Source of the DNA: Mesostigma viride
Lineage: Eukaryota; Streptophyta; Mesostigmatophyceae; Mesostigmatales; Mesostigmataceae
NCBI GenBank assembly: GCA_009746045.1
Contig: RPFO01000016.1
Coordinates: 1,202,104 to 1,266,103, forward strand
Length of the DNA: 64,000 nt
Direction of reading: 5' to 3'
A program made the position numbers and the translations under genes. Below, piece after piece: positions 21,034 to 31,744 of the stretch. The notes beneath the pieces are model-generated. The model was not told where the DNA came from, searched no databases, and worked only from the letters and a program-made list of their open reading frames with translations. The number at the start of each line of letters is the position of its first letter. Positions within the stretch are counted from its first letter, which is position 1.

Positions 21034-22743
21034 TTGCATGCTGATGAACTTCTGAATGTCTCTGTGTTAGTGGATAGCGGTGCGGCTAGCTCCTTTGTGA
21101 GCGAGGCCCTAGTTAGGCGTTTAGGACTAGTCCCTATCCCTCACACCAAACCTGTCACTGTTCATTATGCTGACGGTCGCACCAGTCATTCCCCGGGTAC
21201 GGTGTCCCTTCCCCTGGTCATACAAGGACGTACTATCAACCTGACGGCCACTATAGGCCCTATCACTACCGCTGATGTATTACTAGGATTAGATTGGCAC
21301 CAGGATAATAAGATTACTATTAATTATGATACCATGGTCATTTGGTTTCCAGATAGCTCTTACTGGGTACCGGAACGTCATTATAGATTAGAAAATTTAT
21401 CCTTGGTAGATATTACTCCTCCTACACCTGTTGATCCTCCTGTAAGACCTATACCTGAAGTATTAATGTCCAATGACGAATTGCGATCTGAACTAAAGGA
21501 ATATGGATACTTATTATGTATGTTCCTTCAGTTAGAAGTACAGGAGATACCTATCACTAATAATAGTGTGGATATAGATGTAAACACTGTGGATACAATA
21601 GGAGTGGGATTTACTGAAAATGAAATAGTAAGATACATGGCTGTGATAGATTCCTCAAAAGTTTTTGAAGAAAAGACTCCTTCTTATCCTCCTCCTCGTT
21701 CTGTTTTACACCGTGTAGTTATCAAGGACGGTGCAGTTCCTACGCACTCTCCGATGTATAGAATGGGCCCTACCGAATTAAAGGAACTAAAACAGATTTT
21801 AGTGTCACTATTAGAAGCAGGATTGATAGAGCCTAGTAACTCCCCCTACTCAGCTGGTGTCCTGTTAGTTCCTAAGCCAAATGGCAAGTTTCGCCTAGTT
21901 ACTGATTATAGGAAGTTGAATGATATTACTGTGAAGTCTAAATACCCTCTACCTCGTATTGATGATATATTTAATAAGGTTAAAGGTTCCACTTGTTTCA
22001 CGGTACTGGATTGTGCTGATGGTTTTTGGCAACTACGTATAGCTCCTGAGGATTGCCATAAAACCGCCTTTGCTACCCCTTTTGGTCATTACCAGTTTAG
22101 AGTAGCGGCTATGGGACTCTGTAACTCGCCTGCCTCTTTTCAAATGTTAATGAATGAAGTGCTTAGACCTGTTATGGGGAATTCTCACCTTCCTCAAGTG
22201 TCCTCTGATTTAAAGGATCCTTCCTTCTCCTCTGTTTCTTTATCTGAGCATGACCGTTCCTGTGCTCAAGCTTACTTAGATGATATCCTTATTTACTCTC
22301 CTGATTTTGAAACGCACCTACGTGATTTAAAGAAAGTATTAGAAATAATGGCTGAAAATTCTTTGTGGGTGCGCCGTGCTAAAGTTCGTTCGGGTAGGAG
22401 TGTCCCATTTTTAGGGCACGTTCTTTCAGATGCCGGGGTCGCTACCGACCCGGATAAAACTAAGTCAATTCAAGAATGGCCTACCCCTACCGACGTTAAA
22501 GGTGTACGTAGTTTTCTAGGGATTGCTTCTTATTATAGGCGTTTTATCCCGCGTTTCGCAACTATAGCAGCCCCTATTAATCATTTATTAAAGAAGGATA
22601 TCCCCTTCATCTGGAGTAGTGAGTGTCAGTCGGCTTTTCAGTGTCTAAAATCCCTACTCCTCTCTCCTCCCGTACTCATCCTACCGGATACTACTAAACC
22701 CTTTGTGGTAGCCACAGACGCTAGTAAGGTATCTAAGTTGTAA
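21034..22743 (+). CDS. pol: Gypsy pol part 1: protease, reverse transcriptase, start of RNase H
   Basis: The protease has VLVDSGAASSFVSEAL and then DVLLGLDWHQ. RT follows from about residue 230: GLIEPSNSPYSAGVLLVPKP, LDCADGFWQLRIAPED, FRVAAMGLCNSPASFQMLMN and the catalytic AYLDDILIYS. Between NSPASF and YLDD there is an extra Ser-rich segment of roughly 35 residues compared with usual gypsy RTs. The RNase H start is ATDASKV, where a nested element cuts the frame at 22731. Pol upstream of 21034 is in another frame. Confidence 0.92.
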   Translation: MHADELLNVSVLVDSGAASSFVSEALVRRLGLVPIPHTKPVTVHYADGRTSHSPGTVSLPLVIQGRTINLTATIGPITTADVLLGLDWHQDNKITINYDTMVIWFPDSSYWVPERHYRLENLSLVDITPPTPVDPPVRPIPEVLMSNDELRSELKEYGYLLCMFLQLEVQEIPITNNSVDIDVNTVDTIGVGFTENEIVRYMAVIDSSKVFEEKTPSYPPPRSVLHRVVIKDGAVPTHSPMYRMGPTELKELKQILVSLLEAGLIEPSNSPYSAGVLLVPKPNGKFRLVTDYRKLNDITVKSKYPLPRIDDIFNKVKGSTCFTVLDCADGFWQLRIAPEDCHKTAFATPFGHYQFRVAAMGLCNSPASFQMLMNEVLRPVMGNSHLPQVSSDLKDPSFSSVSLSEHDRSCAQAYLDDILIYSPDFETHLRDLKKVLEIMAENSLWVRRAKVRSGRSVPFLGHVLSDAGVATDPDKTKSIQEWPTPTDVKGVRSFLGIASYYRRFIPRFATIAAPINHLLKKDIPFIWSSECQSAFQCLKSLLLSPPVLILPDTTKPFVVATDASKVSKL

Positions 22744-23354
22744 GAGTGAGAATGCCACGAATTCCGCCATGGTTCTTGCAGGAAGTTGCCTTTATTAATA
22801 ACAAGGAAACACATACGTAAGTCACGTCACTTCCAAGACTGCACGCAGCACAGGCGACAGGGTCGCAGTGCCAAGAGAACGTGCACGCAAGAACTAGCGT
22901 CCCGGTGCGACCAAGTCACACATATAGGTTCTTAGGGACGCGTCCAAGTATTCAGCTGCACTGTCACAGCTGAACTGTCAATCAATTGATTACACAGACT
23001 CTGGCACGCCTTTGGCGCGCAGATCTATCAATTGTCCATACGGCTAGTCCTGTGGACCTATCCGTACTACTCGATCAGCATCAATTGTCTCATAGGTCCT
23101 GGCGCGCTACAGCACGCCTACCTATCAATTGACCATCAAGTCCTGTACAAGTCCTGTCAACGTCCTGCGGACTATCATAGTGACACTTGTACATCCTGTG
23201 TCCGTACGCGCCCACAGTGGCGCGCCGGGTACTGTCGGCACAGCCTAGGAAACGTCATAACTTTTACGTCCCTTAACCAAATGAGGCGTTCAAGGTGCCG
23301 TTGGAAAGAGCGTAACAATCTCTATCCATCTAACGTAAATCCTTTACGTTAACT
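22732..23354 (-). repeat. 3' LTR of the nested copia-like element
   Basis: Read on the minus strand it starts AGTTAACGTAAAGGATTTACG and carries CTTTCCAACGGCACCTTGAA then ACGCCTCATTTGG. These align with the LTR at 36561 (CTTTCCAACGCCGTGCTAAA then ACGCCTCATTTGG). It ends near CAACTTAGA at the gypsy junction. Diverged from the other LTR family member, so an independent lineage. Confidence 0.7.
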
Positions 23355-24317
23355 CCAATCCCTTCTTTTTTTTAGGGATCACATCCCCTGCCAGGGACCC
23401 TTGAAGTAGCTTGAAATGTCCTTCACTCCAGCTTGAGGCTTGAACAGATGTCTTTAATGGCCAATGCCATTCCCCCAGCCCTTTCTTTTAAGGAACTGGA
23501 AAAGAAACAGATCTGCCACAGGGAAAAACCATTCCATGAGAAATGGATAAAAACCTATGGAAGTGGCATTACAGAGTACCACCAGATATTAGAAGCACAC
23601 AAAATTAAATACATACAGGTTAATTCTATGAGGTCTTCTCCAGAAATTAATCCCATCACCTCGGTAGAGCCTTCAGTACAATGACCTTCTGGCGGTGAGT
23701 TACATTAATTCCAGATACTAATCCCATAAAACCCAGTACATATTCAATATAAGTACAATAAACCCATGACAATTAAAATACCACTTGACAAAGTAAGGCG
23801 TATTACAATACTCCGTAAGTTTGCCTGTCATTCTCTCAACAGGGGTCTATTGGCGCCCGTCTTACGGCGCCCGTCTACTTGCCAGATGGTAAACTGCCAC
23901 AGCAAACAAATGACAAAATGAAACACATAGGCAACAATTAAATCCTGCCCTGGGGAACTAGGGAAGTCTGAACAGGCAAACACCTGAACAGGCCAGCTTG
24001 TAGAAACATAATACCAGGGAATCGAACCCCGCCCTATAAACCCCAGAATAAAGGTTCCCAGACCATTGTGAGAAGTATGTACAAATATACATTTCTTTTA
24101 AAATAGAATACATGGTCATCTGTAATGGACCTGTCAACTTTGTGTAGTCAACAGCATGAACCCCAGCCCAAAGCCTGGCTGTATCCTGATTAAAATCAGA
24201 GTGAGTGTACCATGGTCCATGAGCCTTAGTACAGACTAAAATACAGATATTATGCCAGTCACAATGCTGACACTACCACACAATCTGCTCTCCAATGCCC
24301 TATAACCAGGCACCAGC
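23355..24317. other. Post-pol region of the nested copia-like element
   Basis: Corresponds to 43127-44089 of the full-length relative. A shared landmark is the segment GGGTTCGATTCCCT (minus strand about 24024-24040, plus strand about 43560-43576). The 83-codon frame at 23433-23684 has no recognised domain. Confidence 0.5.
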
Positions 24318-24463
24318 TTAGACAGCTTGCTGAGATGGGTCCATCAGAGACTGAAGAACCTTGTATTGCACTGCTGCCTTCTGCACTAGCTTGGTCAAAG
24401 CATCAGCAGGATTGTCAACCCCAGGGATATGCTCAATATTGGCCAAGGAGGACAACTCCTTAA
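24318..24463 (-). pseudogene. Copia RNase H, C-terminal piece
   Basis: Encodes KELSSLANIEHIPGVDNPADA and LTKLVQKAAVQYKVLQSLM, matching the end of the RNase H at 43000-43110. Separated from its upstream half (26153-26364) by a TTAA element whose removal restores the reading frame at LLL/KEL. Confidence 0.85.
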
Positions 24464-26152
24464 CCCCTAAATGGTCTTGCGGCCGATTTTCCGCCAAAAA
24501 TCGAGTTCCAGCCGATGCATCGGCCCCTTCTCGGGCGACCAAATGCCGCGAAAACTATTGAGAATTAGGAAACGTTTAGCTGAGAAGATCGAAAGTTTAT
24601 AAAATACTCTAAAGCATGGTATATGGGTTTGCATACTTCTGACAAAGTTACAGAGGTGTTCTGGCCGGTCAAAGTACAAGGGGTCAGGGTACTTTTTCAC
24701 GTACAACGTGCATTCCGGAAAACGACGACCTGGCCATGGCGGCTTGCGCCCACGCATGGCATTTACGTTTTCGTTCGAATTTTCTGACCAAACTTAGGAT
24801 ATTGATTTTATACGTCCTAAAGATCATACAGGCCAATTTTTGGTTCGCGGGAATGCCATTTGATAGGTGTCGGCAGCGTTCTTGCTGGAAAAAACTGCGA
24901 TCAGGCCGGACGATAGAAACGTTGACAGCAATACCTTTCCGGCGTATTTTAAAGGATATATCGGTTTCTTTATACTTTTTATGATACATAGTAGTCGTAA
25001 ACGTGCAAGGGTGGCCAGAAATCGCCGAATCCAGCGACCATGCTGCACAACTTTGGTGTGCCGAAATGCGCCATTTTGCGGCCACCGCCTGGGCCAAGGT
25101 AACGCCATCCATGCCTGGTAAAGCTTAAGCATCGTTTTCCTATCGATGTTTGACGTTTATATATACGTTCTAGCTTGTGTAGCATATTATTTTTGCATTA
25201 TTCATGCTCTGTCTTGACCCTGGCCTGGCCCCTTTCTAAAACACCCTTCTTAGATGCTTCCCTCAGTCAGTTGACCTGCCACAGGGTGATGGTGATACAT
25301 TTTAGAGGCTGTATGGGTTTGAATACCTCCATATATGTTTGTTATACATTTCCCATACACATATTGCATGAGTGTGAGGCAGTTGGCTGGTCGCTGTGGC
25401 ATCATCAAGCACGTAACTGGTGAGTAAAAGCTTCCCATTGACAGCATGTGCCACCAGGTGTGCTGGCCATCACCTGGCAAGCTATAGCAGCTTAGGCCTA
25501 GTTTATCCTTGCTAGGTCAGGCTGAAATAGGCTCAACATCACCAGTTTGTTGGTGGCTGCCTCCTAGAATGCATGCCTTGCGTAGGGTATCCGTACCACG
25601 TTACCTACGTGCACGGACAAGGTAGCACCTGCACATAGGTGCCATGTAAGGGCAGTGTGATGATGCAGTTATGTTTCCCCATCATTGTGGAAGGGAAATG
25701 TATTGTTTGGCATGGTTGGTGGCCATATTAGTAGGTAGTATGCCCACCCCTACCCCCTTGGTTGCTTTTTACCAACGGTACCCCTATGGGCTGTACTGGG
25801 TGTAACTGCTGGTATACCCACCCAAATGATGACCCCAATGGCTCAAACTGTTCAGCAACTAATTGTTTATCATCCCTGAAGTGGTAGGTGCCTAGCTCTT
25901 ATAACATAATTCAAAATGCACATTCTACCAAAAATGAAAACGTGCGTCTTGACCCCCCTGACTTTGACGGCAGTTATATATGGCCTACCCTGCATATATG
26001 TGAGGTTGTGATATACCAACCCGAAGGGCAACTCATGGACATGCTTGGCCCCCAAGGACAGCCATTGGATATGGGTAGGTTGGATGGCATCTGGTTTGCA
26101 AAATTGTGAAGATCCAGCCGATTTATCGGCAGGATCTCAGACCATTTAGGGG
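24464..26152. mobile_element. TTAA-flanked DNA element (piggyBac-type duplication), 1689 bp
   Basis: Flanked by TTAA at 24460-24463 and 26153-26156, with perfect 14-bp terminal inverted repeats CCCCTAAATGGTCT / AGACCATTTAGGGG. CCC ends with TTAA duplication are the hallmark of piggyBac-superfamily transposons. There is no transposase frame, so it is non-autonomous. It interrupts the copia RNase H. The body is homologous to the element at 54720-56437 (for example CATGGCGGCTTGCGCCC and GTTCTTGCTGGAAAAA), although the termini differ. Confidence 0.9.
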
Positions 26153-26364
26153 TTAAGAAGGAGATAATCCAAGTCCCTGCTTCTGGCCATCTGCCTGTGC
26201 ACAAACTGCACCATCCCCATGGAGTCTGTTTTTAGAAGAGTGGTAACCTGAAGTGGCCAAGGAGTGTTAGAAGTCATCTGATGAAGCAACTCCTTCAGAT
26301 AAAGGCTTGTGTGAATGCCTTCACAAATAGCCCTGCATTCTGCCACATCACTGCTGCATTGCAT
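26153..26364 (-). pseudogene. Copia RNase H, N-terminal piece
   Basis: Encodes SSDVAECRAICEGIHTSLYL (catalytic Glu strand), LLKTDSMGMVQFVHRQMARS (catalytic Asp) and RDLDYLLL. It is nearly the same as 42781-42984. The upstream RT part is missing. Confidence 0.85.
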
Positions 26365-26371
26365 TACTTAA

Positions 26372-26627
26372 CTAAGATTGGCGTTCGCTCCTGGGGTACC
26401 GGGTTCGAATCCTCTCGGAGGCACGGAAATATTTGCGGCGGGTAGGCCTGGGAGGCCGAGTCGAAATATTTGTGGATTTCTATGTTTGGCGGAGGCCGGG
26501 TAGGCCAAGTCGAAATAGGAATTACGGCGCGAGGCTGGGAATATAGCCGAGTCGTAATTAATCGAGTCACCTCGGTAACGAGCGGTGTGTGCGGAACGCC
26601 GGATTTCCCCACGCGGCCCAATTTTAG
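26372..26627. mobile_element. Small TTAA-flanked MITE, 256 bp
   Basis: TTAA at 26368-26371 and 26628-26631. Short inverted ends CTAAGATTGG / CCAATTTTAG. The flanks GCATTAC and GTAATGC extend the inverted symmetry. It contains a B-box-like GGTTCGAATCC but no tRNA. Non-coding. Confidence 0.6.
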
Positions 26628-26702
26628 TTAAGTAATGCAATACGCATTACTTTTGCATACTTGCAAGTATGCAAAAGTAATGCGTATTGCATTACTTAAC
26701 TA
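26625..26702. repeat. Perfect 78-bp palindrome
   Basis: Two 39-bp arms meet without a spacer at 26663/26664 (TTTTGCATACTTG / CAAGTATGCAAAA). It would form a cruciform or a long hairpin. It lies at the presumed start of the nested copia LTR, where other family LTRs also have a hairpin after AGTTA. Confidence 0.95.
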
Positions 26703-26706
26703 GCTA

Positions 26707-28960
26707 TAGGGGGCGTCCTTCTCTAGGATCAGGGTCAAGGCTTACAGCCAATTGAGTATATCTCTAGGACAATGCTCCCTGCGGAGCGTAACTATCCCGT
26801 ACACCAGCAGGAGCTTTTAGCTGTGGTGTATTGTTGCCACGCTTGGCAGCACTTCCTTAAAGGTGCTCAATTTGATGTTTGCCTGAATGAACCCTGTGAG
26901 ATAGATCCTATAGATTAGTTATCCAGACGGATCACCGTCCCCTTACCCATCTTCTCTCACAACCCAACCTTACCCCTCGTCAAGCGCGCTGGATGGAGTT
27001 TTTAGCACAGTTTTCCCCTTTTAAACTTCAGTATGTTAAGGGTGTAGATAACATAGTACCAGATGCACTTTCCCGTCGTGCAGATTACTCCTTTTTCGAG
27101 GACCTTGATGTTCTCAATACTACTCTAGTTCCTACTACTATGGGTGTAACCCCTTATGGTGAACTACCTGATGATGAATCCTATGCCTACCTCTTTCATA
27201 CAGCTGTTCGCATGCCTGATCTCCTTTCTCACGTAGGACTCTCTCTCCCGTGTGAGGCCCTTCCTGTGGCCTCGGTGGGGGGGGAGGGGAAAAATAAAAT
27301 TTCTATACCGCTTAGCCATATAGCGACTAGGTCAGGAAAGTCTTATGAAAACATAGTCCCTCTAGGACCTCCCCTTCTCTTTGGCAAGGCGGTAGGAGAT
27401 CTCTTTAAACCTGTTCTGGATACCTCTGTAGCGATGCCTACCTCTGATCTTGAACGCCTTATTAGTAGATTTACGGCCACTGAGCCGGAAGCATTAGCTG
27501 CCATTGCTGCCCATCCCCAACAATTAGGCAAGCACCCTTGTAAATTTGTAGGTGGGTTTTTATATGTGCAGATAGCAGATTCTCCCCCTCAATGGCGCCT
27601 GTATGTCCCTCCTATCTGTCGCTCCTCCTTGCTCTTTGAGTTGCATGACTTAGCTGCTCATCAGGGTGGTAAACGGGTACGGGACCTAGTAGCCCGCTCT
27701 TACTACTGGCCTTCCCTTTTAAAGGATGTAGATGAGTATGTTAGAACCTGTCAATCTTGCCAGGAGATGAAACCCAACAATGTAGGACAGATAGCAGAGC
27801 CTAGGACCTTACCTGATCCCATCATGCCGTGGGACTCCATTATGATGGATTTTGTAGGACCTTTTAGGAAGAATGATAGAGGTAACGCCCAGATCCTTGT
27901 TTTCGTAGATCGTTTTACTCGTATGTGTCATCTCGTGCCGTGTCCCTTAGAACTCACCGCACGCGATTGCGCACGCCTATACCTTAATAACGTATATAGA
28001 TATCATGGTTTGAGTAGGCAGTTTATTAGTGATAAAGATAAGTTATTTACTTCTGATTTTTGGCAGCAGTTCTTCGCTGCTATCGGTACCAAGGTCACCT
28101 TCGGTACTGCCTACCACTCCTCCTCTTCTCATTTAGTAGAACGTCTGAATAGGGTAGTGGAAGAAGCTCTGCGGCACTATGTGAATGGCTCGGGGAGTGA
28201 TTGGGAGGATTATCTATGTCTGGTAGAGTTTTCCCTTAACAATTGCCCTCAGGCTGCGCATGGTTATACGCCCTTCTTCCTAGATACTGGTAGACAACCT
28301 CTTACCCCTACCTCTCTCTTAGCCAGTCCTTTAAGGGACAAGGATGATGTGTCCCGGGATACCGTAGAAGGTGTGCAGGCGTTATTAGATAAGATGAAGA
28401 ATGCACACGACAACGCTATTGCAGGGTACCATAGGGCGCAGGCCAAGTACCTTGCTAGGTTGCGTGCCTCATTAGATAGACGAGCACCTGAGATAGAAAT
28501 AGGAGATTTAGTCTTAGTAGAAGGCCCCCGTGTTGGCCGATTCGCTCACAAGTTCGAAGCTGAACTTAAAGTGAAGCTTAGGCCCGCCTTCTTAGGACCC
28601 TTCCGTGTGTTGTCTAGAGTAGGTAATTTCTTGTATGAGATAGATATCCCTACCTCCTGGCAGACCCACTCGCGCACCTTTCATAGAAGCCAGCTGAAGC
28701 TTTATCATCAAAGCACGTTCGCTGGTAGAGAATTAGCCCCTGCCCCTTTAGAGCATAACCCTGATACTGGTGAGGTAGAGGACGAGGTAGAGGGTATCGT
28801 GGCCCATAGAGATATCAAAAAGGGCCGCGGTACCCAGCGCCAGTATAAGGTGAAATGGATGTATGCTCGTAGTGAGGTAGATAAAGTCTGGTATACGGAG
28901 AGTGAGCTAGATGGGTGTAGTCGCCTTTTGCAGGAGTATAAAACCCTGCATAAGCTCTAG
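26707..28960 (+). CDS. pol: Gypsy pol part 2: rest of RNase H, integrase, chromodomain
   Basis: RNase H resumes with DQGQGLQPIEYISRTML and ELLAVVYCCHAWQHFLKGAQ, with one in-frame stop and a break near 26910-26990. The long frame 26993-28960 gives the RNase H end (VKGVDNIVPDALSRRAD). Integrase follows: HDLAAHQGGKRVRDLVARS and CQSCQEMK (HHCC zinc finger), MDFVGPF, FISDKDKLF and HLVERLNR (DDE core). The C-terminus is a chromodomain, VEGIVAHRDIKKGRGTQRQY then KVKWMYARSEVDKVWYTESE. Chromodomains steer chromovirus integration to marked chromatin. Confidence 0.92.
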
Positions 28961-29036
28961 TTGTAGACCTTCTCCTCTCTTATGTTATGTCTGCTGTCGA
29001 CGGGTGGTTGGTTGTCCCCTCCCCTCCGCAGCCGTC

Positions 29037-31359
29037 ATGTCAGAGCCTACCCCTCCGGCGGAGAGCCCGCTGCCGTCCCCGCCACCACCGGACCCTGAGC
29101 TCTACTTCGAGGCCCTTCCGGGCCGCTGGGTGTCACGGTCCAGTCATCCGGGTGGCATCGTGCAGCCTGCCCTCCAGGCCCAGCATGCGAATTTAGTCAG
29201 GGCTGCTCTCTTTGGGGTCGCGTGGTACGGCCCATCCCCTGATGACCCGCACCAGCTAGTTTTGCAAGGGTTCGACGATGCCGGGCATTGTCTGTTAGGA
29301 TGTGGCTCCCGCTGTCCAGCCTTGGGACAGATAGCCGCGGTCCTTCAGTGCTCCCTGGTGTTTTCCTACCTTTCTACCCCTGTGGGCCGCTCCTGCCTAC
29401 GGGATGTGTTCCCCTGGCTTCCGGGCGAGGGTGAGGCAGAATTAGATGGCAACCCCTGCGACCTCCTACGGGCAGTAGAGTTCATGGAAATCGCAGACCA
29501 GTCAGCGGGAGTAGCAGTGGGTGACCCTTCCCCTACGGACGCCCCAGTCGAGGCACAGTACACTCCAGAGTATTCAGCCTCCAGTGCAGCGTCCTTCTCC
29601 TCAGCGTCGGCTCCCTCCCCTGTCCCGTCGTCACCACGGTCGACCCGGCGCGCGTCAGTGGAGCCTACCCCTTTGGGTTTGGAGCGCGAGCCTGATCATC
29701 TCTCGGCGACTGTTTCGGCGATGCAGGCCCAGATTCAGTCCCTGACCACGGCGTTCGGGGCCTTCATGGCGGCCCAAGCGCAGGCCCCGGCCACGCCAGG
29801 TGGGGTGTCTGTTGTGTCTGCGCCCCCTACCCCTTCGGTTGTTTCGGCACCTATGGTTTCGCCTGCTCCGCGCGAGCCTTCGGTAGCTGCGGGTTCCTCG
29901 GTTGCTGCGGCTCCGACGCCTCTGGGTGCCTCTGCGCCTGCGTCCGACGTTTCTGCGCCTCGACGCGAGTCTCCCGCCCCAGTGGCTGTGCCCTCCGTCG
30001 CCGCCTCTGGGCCGCCCGCTGCGCCTTCGCAGCCAGTGCGGGGTTTCTTTAGCGACTCGGGCGATCTTCCCAGGCTTTGGGAGGGTGGTCCTCCGCAGAG
30101 GATTCCGGTGCCCGACTGGAGCTTGGATGGCAACCAATCTTATGCCGGATTGCCTGCCCCTACGGGTCCGGTGTTCAATATGTGGCCTGAGGGTGCGCCG
30201 CCACGGAAACCGGCGCGCCAGTGCGGTTGCGGGTCCGTCGCGACCCCCTTCGACTTCGGGTCCGGCGCGACCTCCTGTTGTACCGGTGCCGCCTGCGTCG
30301 GTGTCGGTTCCTACCCCTGCCTCGGCCCCTGCCCCTTCGGCCTCGCGGTCTTTGGCTGCGGTTGTTCGGGCCACCGGTCAGGATCCTCGCGCCACCCGCG
30401 CAGCTGATTCCCTCCGGGAGTTGTCCCAGGGTGATCGGGACAGGGCCCCTTCTGTGGTGCATGCGACGCCGGAGACGCGCGACACGCCCGTCCCTGGGTA
30501 TGGTATGTCCGCACTCGCCTGCCGACAGTGCGACCTGCCGCGCGCCTCCGCCGAGCTTGCCATCTCGTCCATGTCCTACGGGTTCTCCCAGGTGTGTCGG
30601 GCGCCGCGGGACCGTGGCCTACCCATTGAGACTGATCGGCCCCCTTTCGACATGGTTATTTTAGCTGATCCTGTGTTCCAGGGTGAGATCCTGGTTCGGC
30701 GCGTTCTGTATCGCTGGGCTAGGCGTCACAACGACTTGGACACCTACGGTGGGTTCCAGTGGGCTTACCCTCCGCCTCTGGGCATTATGGCTTCGGATGC
30801 CCTTACGGTAGAGTTTCCTGCGGTGCCGGGTGCTACGTACAGCACGGTTCTCCAGCCCATACTGGAGTGGGATGCCTGTCGTCCAGCGCCCCTCCCTGGT
30901 CAGGGTCTGGACTCCCGTGGTCATCCTCCTCCTCGGGCTAGCGACTACCTAGAGACGTTCGGGTCGCGACAGTGTTCTCGTCGGTGGCGCTCCCGTGAGG
31001 TTCGGCACATCCGGTTGTGGCCGTCTAACGTGGAGCCCCTGGTAAATCTGTTCTTCCCGACGGGTTTGCGCCCTCGGATCCGGTACCATCGCCTCCTCCT
31101 GCGGGCCCTCTGTTTGATCGCGGTAGAGCCCTTCCTCCGCCTCTTTGCCTGTGGTTTCCTGGACTGGGCCCGCGGCCAGGTCGTTCTGACGCAGCATAGG
31201 TATTACTGGGCCTTCCTGGGCCTTTTTCCTGATGGCGTGTGGGCCGATGTTTTCCTCACCGTAGATAGGCATGACAATGCCGAGGAGGTGGCCCATTACC
31301 AGGAGTATTTGGATGTTCTGCTGGCCTCGCGTGGCACTTACCAGACTGATGGCCACTAG
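29037..31359 (+). CDS. Gypsy third ORF of unknown function (one frame break)
   Basis: ATG at 29037. The first frame runs to about 30200; the same coding character continues in the next frame to 31359, about 770 residues in all. The N-terminus is acidic and Pro-rich, followed by a compact domain (YFEALPGRWVSRSSHPGGIV; LVRAALFGVAWYGPSPDDP) and a probable coiled coil LSATVSAMQAQIQSLTTAFG. A long Pro/Ala/Ser/Val linker and a basic C-terminal domain (YRWARRHNDLDTYGGFQWAY; FFPTGLRPRIRYHRLLLRAL) follow. It sits where env lies in retroviruses, but no signal peptide or clear transmembrane segment is visible. Codons are G/C-ending, unlike the T/A-rich pol next to it. Function unknown. Confidence 0.6.
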
Positions 31360-31744
31360 ATAGAGGGCCTTATAGGCCCGACCTGAGGGACCGTGTTGTC
31401 CCTCCGGTATATAGAGTCGCCCTCATATTCTGGCCAGTTGATTGGCTGCATGTTCTTGGTCCTTGGTACTGATGTGTTGTCTCTGTGTGTCCTGCCCAGT
31501 GCCGTCCCCCCCCGGCAAGGACTCTGTTCCAGGCAGTTAGGGGAACCTCCCACCAGGCTTGGTGCTGGCTAACCCTACACCACCCGGCGTGGTGGTGGAG
31601 ACCGTGTGAACTATTGGTGCTTTGTATCTGGCATGGTCTATTGATTGTGTTGGTGTGTGCTGGGTGCATTAGGTTTTTCCTACCCCTTTGGTTTCCTCCC
31701 TGTGTGTAGGGAGAGGGCTCCCTACCTTTTGTGGGGGGGGGAGG
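31360..31744 (+). other. Gypsy 3' untranslated region and polypurine tract
   Basis: Non-coding stretch ending TTTTGTGGGGGGGGGAGG directly before the LTR; this G-rich run is the probable plus-strand priming site. Confidence 0.65.

Larger units (their letters stand above)
22732..26706 (-). mobile_element. 5'-truncated copia-like element nested in gypsy RNase H
   Basis: A minus-strand relative of the 36561-44731 element. It has an LTR at the left (about 22732-23354), the post-pol region, and the end of a copia RNase H. Gypsy coding resumes at 26707 with GVLL-DQGQGLQPIEYIS, directly continuing ATDASKV, so the junctions are well defined. No clean 5-bp duplication is seen, only TA. The right end (26625-26706) begins with the same AGTTAA plus hairpin found at the start of LTRs of this family, suggesting a deleted 5' LTR. 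Confidence 0.75.

Noticed and set aside
22726-22740. 15-nt identity AAGGTATCTAAGTTG with 41079-41093
   Set aside because: Considered as a recombination footprint; a 15-nt match is expected by chance at this window size and the flanks do not align.
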